This document shows, piece by piece, positions 45,961 to 57,573 of a stretch of DNA of 64,000 nucleotides. The notes under the pieces were generated by a model. That model was not told the DNA's origin. It saw nothing but the letters and a program-made list of their open reading frames with translations, and ran no database searches. The first letter of the stretch is position 1; every line of letters begins with the position of its first letter. The translations under genes and the position numbers were made by a program. Source of the stretch: Platerodrilus igneus (taxonomy: Eukaryota; Arthropoda; Insecta; Coleoptera; Lycidae); the NCBI GenBank assembly GCA_036346225.1, contig JARFIW010000453.1, forward strand, positions 2,294,001-2,358,000, written 5' to 3'.

Positions 45961-48900
45961 ACGAAGTTCGTTGATTATTCAAACTAACACTTTTTGTTTT
46001 TATTTTTAACTGAAGATACAAAAGCTATTTGGTCTAGTTGTATCGTTACTTTCTATGATGTGTTGCTACTTATTTTGTGCAACTGAATAATTTAGTTCTA
46101 AAAGGTGAATATGACAAAATAGGCTCTAAAAGACGCCAAATTGTTGCTGATGAATGTAATAAATTTATTGAGGCTGTGTAAAGAGAATTGACTTGAACAT
46201 TTGGAATATCAAGCTGATTGGAAGCCAGACGCGCCAAAATGAAAAACTTGCATTTCTTCGTCATGTTTGTTAGCAAAATCGTCAGAGAAATCCATATCAA
46301 TGAATGCTTTTTTGATTAATTATATTTTATTGGTGAACAATATTTCTTTCGTGGTTTAAAAGTTTGTTTAAGGAATAGTGTATTTCCTATATAACATCTG
46401 ATTCACAGACATACAGCTTTTTCACATATTTTATTACTCGCCGTGATTTGTTGTTTTAGGATGCACATTAAATTCAGCTGTGATACTCATTTTTAAACGT
46501 CAAAGGCTTTATTATGATTATTAAATTTTTGGTATATAGCACATTTATCGATACAGGTTTTACAATTTCTGCTTAAACAATGTATTGCGTGCAAAATTGA
46601 CTTTACATTACTATTTTAATTTAATCCAAAAGGACGGGGTGAGACAACAGATTAAACAGTACATCGGCTAACTACAGCGGTTGTGGAAGGGAAAAAGAAT
46701 ATCAAAATGGGAAATGTCAAATTACGACAATTGCATTATATTGAGCGCATACCTTGCAAGTCTTTTCAGTTTTTGTTTTTTGTCACAATTAGTAGGGCGC
46801 CAAACCGTCCTTTTGCCTGGGGTAAACCTCACTTACGATTTTTCTATCCACAAGGAAAACAGTATTCGAATAGATCTCTTTTGTCTTGATATTTTTCTTT
46901 CTAAATCTGTCACTAAACTATACTTTACCCTTTTTTTAATTAAACGAGAATTTCGTACGGTTGCTACCACTGACATTATAGGGCTTCTTTTACAAACACT
47001 TCACAAAACAATGCCACTTGTAACAATTTGTTTATAATATAACACTTCTTCTTAGCAGTAACCTTTTTCTATAAAAAATAGAACAAGTGAAAAGTTTGCT
47101 AAAAATTATTTACTTTCCATTCTAAATACTTCTCATATTCATAATAAATTTTTAGTCCCATATGGAAAACAATAAACGATTCGTTGTTTCCTATTAATTC
47201 TATCGCAAGGGTTTATACCATGTTTTGTTGCAATAACACAATTGAAATACTTCAGGTGTTGGAAATCTTGCTATGAACGACAAAGTAATTATTTTAAATA
47301 GCATCTTCTCATTAGGAATTTCGAATCTATAAGTTATTATTCACAAATATGTCAAGGTTTCCAAGTTGTGTTATAAACACGGCATGTAGTAAGCCCTAGT
47401 CGTTAAGCATCTCTGCTGAATAGCATAAAATTCCGAGGAGATAAAGTTTTCCAGGTCGAAATGTCTTCATCTGTCGATTTAATAATTTTATCACTTACAT
47501 TTTATGGTTCGAAAAATTTGCTATGGTGGTCATTGACGGTAAAAATTAGTGGTGAAAAATTAATCCATATTTTTTTAGCGCAAAAATCCTAAGGGCAATA
47601 ATACCGCTTTTCACTTAAGAAGAGTTGATCTGGCGTCCTTAGTTTTGTTATCAGAAAATGGACACCAAATGAATATTTATGATATGAAACCTGTACAAGA
47701 ATAGTTCCTTAGAGGTAGTTGTCTATAACTTGCTGCTGAGGAGTGATTTATTTTGCCGAATTCTTAAACAAATTTATAAAAGAAAACCGATTGTATTAAA
47801 CAACCCCCTTCAAGCATGAAAGGTCAATCTATTAGTCGTAAAAGCCTATCATTTCTGTCGATAGGATCTGTTTCGCAAAAACCGTAATCGAATTTTCATA
47901 ACTTCAGATATTTTGTGAAAGAAAATCATTTGAGTATTCATTCTTTAATTTTTGTAACAATTGGAGATTTCTCACATGCGAGAAACAGAACTGATATTAT
48001 GTTAAGTTTTATTTGTATCAGAATAAGATTTGTATAAGATCTCTTAATATTCCAGTTTTATAAATTTAAATTTTTCTTATTTGAATATGTAAATAGCTGT
48101 CCGATCTGGTACCCTATAATTAAAGATATTATATGTGCAAATCTTGTTCAAGTAATTAAAGGTAAAAAAACCTGTGATGTGATTTAATTGTTGAATATGG
48201 ATATTATAAAGTTGTATCATTAAATTTTTTATTTCCCGATATGAAATAGACGTGTATCACGCTAGTATTTTCTTGTGTAGAGGTACATATGTTAAAAACA
48301 TTTCTTTGTTGAAGAAGACCTTGGATTGATTGAGAGAGGCCTTCCCATATGTGTTAATGTTACCCAAGAATTTAATTAAAAGATTTTAGAATTGACAAAC
48401 ACGAAAGGGATTTTTGTACATATCCTTCTAAATTACGTTATTTTCTATTTAACTAAGTAAATTCAGCCCCGACCTAACTCTATCTCTCTCTTGCGGCAAT
48501 AGCCAAGTTAGCACTTGGCATACAGTTTTTAGCTGTTCTTCAATGTATAAAACATTAAATTTTAAAAGTAAACGTTAGACTCGAAGTTTCTTAAGCACGT
48601 ATTAAAACTGAAACACATTTACCCTATATTACACATGAAATAGTTTTAATTTCAATACATGATTATATCTTCACAACAATTCTTTAAAAGAAAGAAACCT
48701 AACAATAAACGGACCCCCATAACCTACAAAACTCTATCATGAACTTGTCAGATATGGTGTTCCTAAATGTAAATACAACAGTATTACATCAAATAATTCC
48801 ATCACTGTTAACTAATTACTTAAAATTCGTTACAGTTTTACTAACGTCATGATTTAATAAATCAGCATCCAAACAATAATATGCGGCTAACGCCTTGATT

Positions 48901-49034
48901 TGGTTCAGGAATATACTACTCTATTATGGACACTAATACTACACAGCTAACGAAATACAGCATGCAAAGGTTAAGCAATAATATTCACCTTACACCGTGC
49001 TGTTTGTGCATGGAGCGAGTTACATATCCCCCAA

Positions 49035-49039
<5 letters not shown>
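45961..49039. other. Long AT-rich interval, no supported gene
   Basis: Open frames here (for example 46681-47037 +) show no recognisable domain, no splice-consistent neighbours and ordinary AT-rich composition. I see no RNA gene or transposase. Confidence 0.4.

Positions 49040-49075
<36 letters not shown>
49040..49075. repeat. (AT)n microsatellite
   Basis: Uninterrupted AT dinucleotide tract. Confidence 0.95.
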
Positions 49076-49080
<5 letters not shown>

Positions 49081-49390
49081 TCAAATGAAACTATTAAGTC
49101 TTAAGAAATAGATTATTACATTGTATAATTGAAAAACACATTATAAAAGGTTAATAAAAGTTCATAAACTAGACATGAGAATGGAAAGAGTTACTTTGTA
49201 TTCCAGAGATAATATGACACTGCAGGTGCAGGTCACAATAGACTATAAGAAACCAATTGTTAGAATAAAGATTATTAAAATGTAATACTTTGTATTGTAT
49301 CAAGAAATAGCAGACATGAGATCTACATTTCCCACAAAGTGATGTAAGAGCAGGGATAGCATAAATTCCCTCAAGAGCCCAAGATGGCGA

Positions 49391-49545
49391 GTCAGTCTGA
49401 GAACTTCATAACTTTAGCATTGTTAGTTGTTCAAAGCTACTCATTTGTAATTATTCCTTATTGATTTAAAGTCAGTTAGTCTCAAGCTTCACAACTTTAA
49501 CATTGTTAGTTGTTCAAGCTACTTATCTTAGTTTTAATTAATTTA
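49391..49545. repeat. Direct repeat pair, about 80 bp each
   Basis: GTCAGTCTGAGAACTTCATA...TTGTTAGTTGTTCAAAGCTA (about 49391-49470) is repeated as GTCAGTTAGTCTCAAGCTTC...TTGTTAGTTGTTCAAGCTAC (about 49471-49545). A local tandem duplication, perhaps in the LTR of the decayed gypsy-like element that follows. Confidence 0.6.
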
Positions 49546-49954
49546 ACTAGTGCTAACCCGCGCTAACGCGCACGCAGCGTCTTAAAATTTATAATGTTAT
49601 CTCTATGGCGTTTTTTTGCATGTTTGACATATCATAACTCCGTAGTGGTACAATATTTTCCAATTTTAATAGTTTTTGGCAAATCTACGCTTCAAGCTGA
49701 ATTTTTTGATGTATAATATGTGTATATTGTCCTTATAATATTGAAGATAAAATTGGAACAAACTAACCGCTTACGCTATTTATATATAGATTATTGATTA
49801 TTAACTTTGATTATTTTTGATTTTACTACGTTAATAAACATAACATACCTGTTATTAAAACCATTTTGTAATTTCTGTTTAAATAAATTTGATGAAAGAG
49901 TTTTTCAGCAGAAAGTTTTTTTAAAAAGAAGCTCCAAGAGGCCCGAAATCTCTC

Positions 49955-49965
49955 TGGCGCAGTCG
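49955..49965 (+). other. Primer binding site, tRNA-Ser type
   Basis: TGGCGCAGTCG followed by TAGGAT-like sequence within ten bases resembles the PBS of insect errantiviruses. The association with the Gag pseudogene 1 kb downstream supports it. Confidence 0.6.
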
Positions 49966-50943
49966 ATTGTAGGATTTCAGAAGGGCACAATCAAATCAAA
50001 AATCGAGGAATCGTGAATTTTAATTCTTCATCTGAAACAAAGAACCAACCAATTGGACGAAGTACAAAAATCGACCAAGTTCAACAAAAAGAAAAGACTA
50101 TAATGAAACTGACTATCAAACTTTTGTGAGTACCATAAGTTTATTTTTCCTAACCATTTTCAATTGCATATTGATAGTAGCTAGTAAGAAACAACAGTAT
50201 ACTATACTTTATCTACAACTGTGTTTCAGTATAAGAGAGCGTAATTTATGTAACTTGACTTTCCAAATTATCGAAATTCTACAATAAATTAGCGAAAACC
50301 AACACGGCTAGTTGTTTGTGTTACTGTATTGACGTATAGTATTTGATATTTGGCATTTGATGTTTGTTTTAAATTTCAAAGGTATTGGGATTTAATAATA
50401 TTATTTTCCAGTTAGTGTATAAGAGGAATATAGAGCCATTATTCCCTCTGCTCTTTATTATTCCCTAGAGTTATTAATATATAGCATTATACGGCAAAAA
50501 TCACAAGTATAATACGTATATTATATGTTAGTTGTAGATAAAGGAATTTTATATACGCATTTATGCACAATTTATTACAATTTATTAATAAAACGTTTTA
50601 TTCAGCAACAGTCTGAGCTATAGTGTATAATTATAACACAATTTTTGTACCATTTCATTACAGCGATTATTACTAAAAAAAAATCTTAAACTTGACGATA
50701 TTATAAAGATTTATAATTAAACACTTTTATTGCAACAAATTAACGAAGATATATAATTATAAACGCATTTTATGTACTGTATTATTGCAACAATTTAATA
50801 AAATAATTATTCAGCAGAAGTGTGAAACCGATGTAATTTAACCAAGGTTATTATAATTACACACAATATACGTAACGATAAGTAATTCTTTAATAACTTT
50901 AGTACAAACTAGACTGAAAAATAACTCTTAAATTCTAAAAACA

Positions 50944-51453
50944 ATGAACTCTGAAAACATGAAACTTTATCTAGAGCCAATTCCATTATATGACGGAAAC
51001 CGGGCACTATTAAAAATTTTCATTACTGTTTGCAAAACATTTTTAAAATCTTTTTTTTTACGCCTAATAATGAGTAAGCTAACGGACTGAACATTAACAT
51101 TGATTGCAAGTCGTGATGGTCTCACAGAATAGGACGATTACAAACGGATATTAATAGCATATTTCGGCAACTAACGTAATATCAAATGTTTTATCAGAGA
51201 TCTAATAAATTTACGAGTGGAAGTTAACCTATTACCATATCAATTTGGTATGAGATGTCAAGACGTGAGGAGCTTGATCCTAACCAAACTAAAAATCAAG
51301 GAACCCGATTAAAATATACGTTTAATGCTAGAAGATGATACACGTAGAAGTAGATATCAAATAGCTTGCATTCTTGTTTGGAAACGGTTCAGGAATCAAA
51401 TAAAAGTCTGTAAAAGCTACCCAGAAGCAGATATCCACACTACCACAATATAG
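50944..51453 (+). pseudogene. gag: Gag capsid pseudogene of gypsy/errantivirus type
   Basis: One frame from ATG 50944 keeps recognisable capsid segments: LEPIPLYDGN at the N-terminus, then LIASRDGLTE, DDYKRILIAYFGN, IKCFIRDLINLRVEVNLLPY and QFGMRCQDVRSLILTKLKIK. These match the Gag of insect gypsy-like elements. At least four in-frame stops interrupt it (near 51088, 51130, 51172 and 51312), with no frameshift needed through the conserved part. It is a decayed copy without coding function. Confidence 0.7.
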
Positions 51454-51559
51454 TAATTGTGAAAGCCGCGTTTAAATTAACAAATTTAAAAGAAAGTAAC
51501 GTAAAAAAGCACGTTGACTTTAGAAAAATAAAGATATTCACAAAAGATTTGAGAACAAG

Positions 51560-52560
51560 TCAAACGAATTGCTGAAAGAAAAAATAAATATGTAGAAAAA
51601 AGTAAATAATAGGAGAAATAGGATGATAAGACACATACTAAGGTATGAGGGAATAGTGCGGAATATATTAGAAGCAGAGAAAGGAAAATAGAGGTAAAGG
51701 TAGACCTAGATTAGACTATTGCACACAAATAGTTTAATATGCAGGCTATGGGAATTTCAGTGAAATGTGTAACCCTTAGAATAGAAATCAATCGGGCTAC
51801 GTGTCCAACCAGTTCCATGACGGGAAAAACTAATAATGAAAAATAAAATTGTATATTTAAACCTGTTGATTATCGTCAACAATTACAGGTTTTGGTTGAG
51901 CAATATTCTCAACTAATATAGATTATGTTTAAAGACTTATTGGAAACTATAGATCCCGCAAGTGTCTAAATGCGAGGGGTCTTGGTAGCCGTCCGGTTGC
52001 TTGACCTTCTTGAAACAATAGAAAGAGAAAAGAGCAAAAGATATAAAACAAAAAAAAAGATCTACATACGCCAAAATGCATTTAACAAGAAAAGGCAGCT
52101 GCTATGTTCGAATACAACAAAAATAGAAAAAAAAATTCCTTAAGGTATATGTGTTGACCAATGTAATGTATGTCTGTGAAACGTGGACAGTAGGAGAAGC
52201 GTACTGCAGAAGGATAGAAACCTTTGAAATGTGGTGCTACAGTCGAATGACGAAAATATCATGGACAAAGTTAAGAACAAAGAGGTACTAGAAATGGCAG
52301 GGAAAGAGAGAAATATGTGGAAAACAGTAAAAATAGGATGACAGGACACATACTGATGCATGAGATAATACCACGGCATATGTTAGAAACAGAAAAGAGA
52401 AAAAAAGAGATAAAGGTAGACCTAGATCAGACTATTGCACTTAGATAGTGAAAGATGTAGAGTGCAGAAATTTCAGAGAAATGTGAAGGTTAGCTCGCAA
52501 TAGAAATCAATGGAGGTACGCGACCAACTACTTCTAGTACTGAAGACCTAACGATGATAA
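51560..52560 (+). repeat. LINE 3'-end fragments (two pieces)
   Basis: Two successive copies of the same LINE ORF2 tail as at 39865-40110: about 51590-51830, then about 52020-52550 with the GTGGTGCTACAG and GAGAAATATGTGGAAAAC segments. Both are frame-broken. No RT catalytic block is present. Confidence 0.65.
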
Positions 52561-53378
52561 ATAATAACTTACCATTTTGTTTAAATTTATATTATCGTTA
52601 CTTAATATTAAACGCACTTTCAAACTCACACAACTTTGCATCAAACTAGACTCTCACTATTCTACGGGATGCGGGTGCGAACAAAATACGAATTCTAATT
52701 TAATATTCACCGACTTCGATAGGTGAGTATTTGTGCAAAAGTCGATTGAAAAGTCAACATAAGTTCAGGTGAATGAAAGACGCAAGTTAATCAGATCCTT
52801 TCTTGCTTTTAATCAATAAGAAATAAGATAGTTCAGAAATTTTATGATAGTATAATATAATATTCTATGTACTAAATTATTACTATTTTCGTTAAAGGTA
52901 TTATTTTTTGTCTTAAATCAAATTATGGAAATAAAACATGTGCCGTAGCCAAGAAGCTATTTGTGGTCTTTTTGGATTTGCTTCCCTTACACATGTGACT
53001 GATGTCAGCAAACTTTTTTTCTTGATAGTAGGATCAGTTACTGCGATTTGTTCGAAAATTATAGCTTTTCGAGGTTTTGCATGAAAATTCTTCCTTTTTT
53101 GTTACTACAACTACATTTAAAGTAAATCATATCAGCAATCCTAAGACTTTACATCATCATTTTATGTGTTTAAGTAACACGTCTACTTTAATATGTTGTA
53201 TTAATTTGGTAACCTTTAGAAACATTTATGTATTATAAAAACAAGTTTTGTTGCATGTAATATACATAATCTAAAATCTACCAGATTATAAAAAGGGATC
53301 GCTGCAAGGTTATTTGGTAATTATTTTTCTCTTAATAATTGCAAAGGTATTAAATAAAGAGCAGCTATTATTTTAGTT
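52561..53378. other. Upstream region of takeout-like gene 3
   Basis: AT-rich and no TATA box or other feature could be assigned with confidence. Confidence 0.35.
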
Positions 53379-53984
53379 ATGATGTTTAAACGTATTTTGT
53401 ATGTGACACTGGTATTACAATTTTTTGAATTTGGAATAAGTGACAAACCACGTACGATAACTAACATATCACGTTCCTGAAATGTATAAAATTGTTTTCT
53501 AGTTTCAAGTTTGAAGAAATGCAAAATTGACGAAAATCTCAATATATGTCTACGAACAGCCATCCAAACTGATTTGCCTGAATTTGGTAGGGGTGAGTAT
53601 GTCTATTGTGTTATAGAAAACAAAAGCTGATTTAAAGTGTTTATGTTTAGGTATTCCGGATTTAAATGTTCCTCCTTTAGATCCGTTAGCTATAGAATCT
53701 ATTAAAATTTTAAGAAAAAGTGATGATGAAAATTTGCGTTTACATTTAAAGAAAATGTCTTGCGTTGGTTTAGCAAGTTCTGAAATTTCGAGAGTTGAGT
53801 TGAGTATACCACACATTTCTAAAAATAATAAATATTTGAATTAGGGCATCGATAGGTGATACTAATTCTAAGATAATCATCAAGTTAAATTTACCAAAAC
53901 TTCAACTTTTTGGAGACTATGATATTGATGGAATTCTTACAGGAACGTCATTGTTTGGCCAAGGAAATTTTAGTCTGTATTTTG
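53379..53984 (+). CDS. Takeout/JHBP-family gene 3, exons 1-4 (exon 5 not found)
   Basis: Exons: 53379-53439 (signal peptide MMFKRILYVTLVLQFFEFG), 53503-53592 (Cys pair, SLKKCKIDENLNICL), 53651-53798 (IPDLNVPPLDPLAIESIKIL, HLKKMSCVGLASS) and 53845-53984 (KIIIKLNLPKLQLFGDYDID). Lengths 61, 90, 148 and 140 nt and all phases equal those of gene 1, and splice sites are good (GTGACA, GTGAGT, GTTGAG, GTAAGT donors). The GTAAGT donor at 53985 requires a fifth exon with the ENW...ELQP and VPYDEL segments. I find no such exon in the next 10 kb, which holds nested transposons. The gene is therefore either split by a giant intron extending past the window or truncated. There are no stops or frameshifts in the four exons. 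Confidence 0.85.
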
Positions 53985-54194
53985 GTAAGTTGTTATATTT
54001 TTGAATGTCAGTACTAACTAATACTCTCATAAATTAATTTAAAAGAATTTTAGTCAGTTTTTTATTACAACGACTTTCTGTAATTTGTAATTTTACATTT
54101 TTGACGTCTTTTTCTGTTCTCGCAGCAAAAGAATAATCACACAACGGGGTAATTTTGTAATTACTTAACAAAACGATAATGTAAATATGCTATC

Positions 54195-54525
54195 GCGCTG
54201 TAAATAGTGTTCATAGGGGTTACGCAGATTTTGAAACACATCGTGGAAGATAGGTTGTAGATCCCTGAAAAAATTCGACATTCTTCTCACTAATGCGGAC
54301 AAGCTTCTGAGTGTATCTGTATCCTTGAACACTTTTGCGTTTAATAATCCCCAAAGGTAGGCATCGACGGGTGAATCGGTGAATGTGATAGGAAGTTGAA
54401 GTCAATCTCATGTGAAAATGATTCGTCTTGGAAAGATTTGTTACAGCATGCCTAGGGCATATTGAGCAGTGTGGTACGTCGTCCTGTTATCATGTAGCAG
54501 GTTCGCCCCTGCATAATAAGGTAAG
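54195..54525 (-). pseudogene. Transposase C-terminal remnant (mariner/Tc1-like)
   Basis: On the minus strand, one frame reads NLLHDN, then PRRIIFT, DSPVDAYLWGLLNAKVFKDT and SNFFRDLQPIFHDVFQNLR. This corresponds to the last catalytic block and the C-terminal tail of eukaryotic Tc1/mariner-type transposases (D-N...SPD...F-LWG-LK). It carries two or three in-frame stops and has no N-terminal half. It lies in what would be the last intron of takeout-like gene 3. Confidence 0.55.
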
Positions 54526-55253
54526 TTAGATTAGTACGCGAAGGGGACTATTGTTTATATGCCAATCTTGTATTACCATTAAAACTCAGCGGACAAGATT
54601 AAATAATTTTATTTCAGCTTGGTTCCTTATCTATTTAATCACCGAACCTTTACATTTGTTGCTAAATAGGCTGATACAGCAGACTGAGCTCAGAGGCAGA
54701 TGATAAACCAAGTGACGTTAACCCTATAAAATTCCTTTGTAGGCTACGATTTTACAGCTTATATGAACACACTTATAGCTGTTTTACGCACAACAATTTA
54801 TCGATCAATTTCTAGAACTTAAAAATAAGTAGAAAATTGTCAAGAATCTTGAAGACCTTGAATAGTTTTACACACATTAATTTATCAACCTTTATCTGGT
54901 CATTTCAGAAGCCAACAACCATTTTTCAAGGTTAAAATTCTATTTACATACCCTCTACAGATTTTTGACGTGATTTATATTAATTTAAGGTAGCAAAAAT
55001 TATACTACCTTAAGTAATTCACAAAAAAAATAAATACTAAACCTCTTAGCTATTTTAGAAATAAACAAGTTAGTGAACATCTTATGGATTGGTAATAGAA
55101 AATAGTCAACAAATTGATAATCTAAGTCGGCTTAAATTGACGAGCACCAAGTTCTTGAAATTGATATATAAATTGTTGCAATTAATATTGTTGCAATTAA
55201 TATATATTTTGAGTCGATTTGCAGCTCAAGATTAACATGTTGAAATTGATCAA
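54526..55253. other. AT-rich spacer
   Basis: No feature recognised between the transposase remnant and the left end of the foldback element. Confidence 0.4.
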
Positions 55254-55418
55254 AGTAGGGGAATATGGGCATTTTGGTGCACTCCTCATTCCTCTCTCAC
55301 TCACTCCACCCGATCCACATTCCTCCCTCCTTCACTCCACCCGATCCACATTCCTCCCGATCCACATTCCTCACTCATACTCACTCACTCCACCCGATCA
55401 ACATTCCTCCCGATCCAC
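55254..55418 (+). repeat. Left inverted arm, outer part
   Basis: Minisatellite of CACTCCACCCGATCCACATT-type units, inverted partner of about 62190-62351. Confidence 0.75.
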
Positions 55419-56040
55419 TGTAACTTTTTTAATTATTTATCTTTCTAAAAAATTAATGAGGTTAACATTTTCTTGCTAAAAAATAAATGGACTGCGCTCT
55501 TATCTCAGGGACTGCAGTGGGTTATTTGAATTGTTTAAAAAAATTTGATGATCTCTATTAACACGAGTTCAATCTTCAGCACTCTTAGTTTATTGCAACG
55601 CTCCCCAAATCTTTTTCCAGCAATTAGAAGTGTTGCCGTAAATCGCTAAGAGGAGCAACGCTACATACTCGACCTGTATTCGTAAAATAAAAATATAATA
55701 GTGCAATTAAATAAAAATATTTGACTCTTTAATCAGTATGTACGGCATATATTGTGCCTGTACTTATTCCACAACACTGAAAAATTCTTCGAATTAAATC
55801 AAACTGAAACTACTTACCACTATTACTGCAGGAATAACAATTGCATTAAATAATTTTGAAAGCTTGGTGTATCCTTTGATAATCAAATTTATACAAAAAT
55901 AAGTTAGACGCCACGTGTAACCTTTACAATATTTACCTTTCTAAAAAATTAATGAGGTTAAAATTTTTTTGTTAATAAAATTAATGGGCAGCACTCTTAT
56001 CTCAAGGACTGCAGTCGGTTCTTTGAATTGTTATTCCTAC
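55419..56040 (+). repeat. Direct repeats R1/R2 inside the insertion
   Basis: R1 (55419-55540) and R2 (about 55915-56040) share TGTAAC, CTTTCTAAAAAATTAATGAG, GCRCTCTTATCTCARGGACT and GCAGTSGGTT, about 497 bp apart. Confidence 0.7.
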
Positions 56041-56399
56041 TAGTAAAATCATACACTTGATTTAATCCAAGTTCAATAAACCATAACACATTACCACTAT
56101 TTTAGTGAGTAAAAATATATTTTATTAATAATTTTTTTAACCAATGATATGTACAACCAATTTTTTTTTAATAACTGTTTTTACAATATTTACAGAATTG
56201 AAATGTTGCCACTTGAATAATAAAAATAAGTAAAAAAATTGCTGCAATGCAAACTGCATAAACAAATTGTTATATACTTTAATATTGAATGAAGTCGTCA
56301 AGTATTTTAAATCGAGCTCGTTTTAATTGTTTCAGACTTGTACAAAATTGAAGTCCCTAGATTAGTAACTAATTCAAGCAAAAAATTTATGTTAAGGAA

Positions 56400-57335
56400 A
56401 TTGCATGTGCTGCTTTAATAGTATATTGTACAACGAGCATGGAATGGGCATTCCATGCGTGTTGTACACTATACTTTTTCTACGACTGTAGTACGTACTT
56501 TTTAAATGTGATACCTCTTGTGTTAATATTATAAAATACATGGTAAGTATAGGAGTATACATTTTATTAATAGCACCAAATTTATTGATACCCACTTTCT
56601 GTGTGGTGCATTTCTCTTTCTGATAATTTAAGAAAAAACTAGGATCGCAAACATTTGATGGACGTAGATTCCAGTATTTTTTTGTGATTTCATAAAAATT
56701 ACTCGTTATCGTAAAGCTGCGTATAATTTTTGTTTTCGTGTCGGGAACTGTACCTAATATCGCAGAACCCAATTCCGTGAAATGAGTAATCTGCATCTGA
56801 TGTAATTCCTGTCAGCGGCAAGCACCCATAATTCCCATAATTAATGCAGTCTGTAACAATATAAAAATAGCTATAAACACGCATTATTCTCCTAAGTTAA
56901 TATCACATACTTTTGTCAGAAGAAACTGTTGATCCGGAGCCTCAGTAATAAATTTATTTATTTCCTCTGTTAGTAAAAATTTTTGATTTTTTTCGATTTA
57001 TAACCGCTTGACTTCCGTTTGAGAAACGCTCCTAATTTTCCATACTTTGATACATCTACATTATGATGGATGGTGAGACTTGTTCTCAACATAGAATAAT
57101 GCGTCCACAATATCGGAGATGTATACTTATTAGATAATTCATTAAAGTACGCAATTAAAACATTTTCAGAATAAGATGTTGTCTTTTGATCTCTTCGCCA
57201 ATCCATAAACGATTTATAAGCAGTCTCATACTTTTTTTTGGAAATTTCCGGTAATAAATTTAATGTAGTTGCATTTGCAGCTTCCACAATATTTGGAGGC
57301 GTCGGTTCTAGTTCGCTTTCACTATCATTAGCCAT
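56400..57335 (-). pseudogene. Crypton-like tyrosine recombinase pseudogene
   Basis: Minus strand, ATG at 57335. The N-terminal SAM-like core-binding domain is open for 121 codons (LLPEISKKKYETAYKSFMDW, SENVLIAYFNELSNKYTS, LWTHYSMLRTSLTIHHNVDV, SKYGKLGAFLKRKSSGYKSK). After frameshifts near 56975-56800 the catalytic domain begins with ALIMGIMGACR, whose Arg would be the first catalytic residue. It continues with LGTVPDTKTKIIRSFTITSN, KKYWNLRPSNV and VGINKFGAI to about 56500. The H-x-x-R and the nucleophilic Tyr are missing, so it is 3'-truncated and inactive. Such recombinases move Crypton-type DNA elements by strand exchange. Family assignment is by resemblance to insect tyrosine recombinases. 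Confidence 0.65.
56421..56474. repeat. 54-bp palindrome downstream of the recombinase pseudogene
   Basis: Arms of 26 nt (56421-56446 and 56449-56474) around a 2-nt centre. The core is GTACAACGAGCATGGAATG against its complement, with about three mismatches. Confidence 0.85.
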
Positions 57336-57524
57336 TTTTTAAAGACTTTGCAAATACTTTAAGATTTTAAACGCTTTCACAGTATGAAATTATTTATTTG
57401 ACATTTGTTGGTTTATTATTTGTTTCATAGTCCACCTTTGAAAACTCGGCCGTCATTGGAAATAAGATGCAAGTGCAGGGCTACTTGATAAATAAAAATA
57501 TAAGCGCAACCGTGCAAATTGAAC

Positions 57525-57573
57525 ATTCCCGCACTGGTTGCTTAGCAACTTGCCTAGCAACGAGTGCGGGAAT
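57525..57573. repeat. 49-bp palindrome upstream of the recombinase pseudogene
   Basis: Arms of 24 nt (57525-57548, 57550-57573) pairing at 22 positions around a single base. Each arm contains an ATTCCCGCACT segment and a GTTGC/GCAAC segment. It lies 190 bp upstream of the recombinase start codon. Confidence 0.9.

Larger units (their letters stand above)
49550..51453 (+). mobile_element. Decayed gypsy/errantivirus-like 5' region (leader, PBS, Gag)
   Basis: A primer binding site (TGGCGCAGTCG, 49955-49965) of the tRNA-Ser type used by insect gypsy/errantivirus elements is followed about 1 kb later by a Gag-like pseudogene. The LTR is not delimited and Pol and Env are absent. At the 3' side the sequence passes into LINE fragments at about 51560. 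This is an old truncated insertion. Confidence 0.6.

Noticed and set aside
46681..47037. 118-codon ORF with hydrophobic stretches
   Set aside because: Overlaps another open frame in AT-rich DNA, no splice context and no recognisable family.
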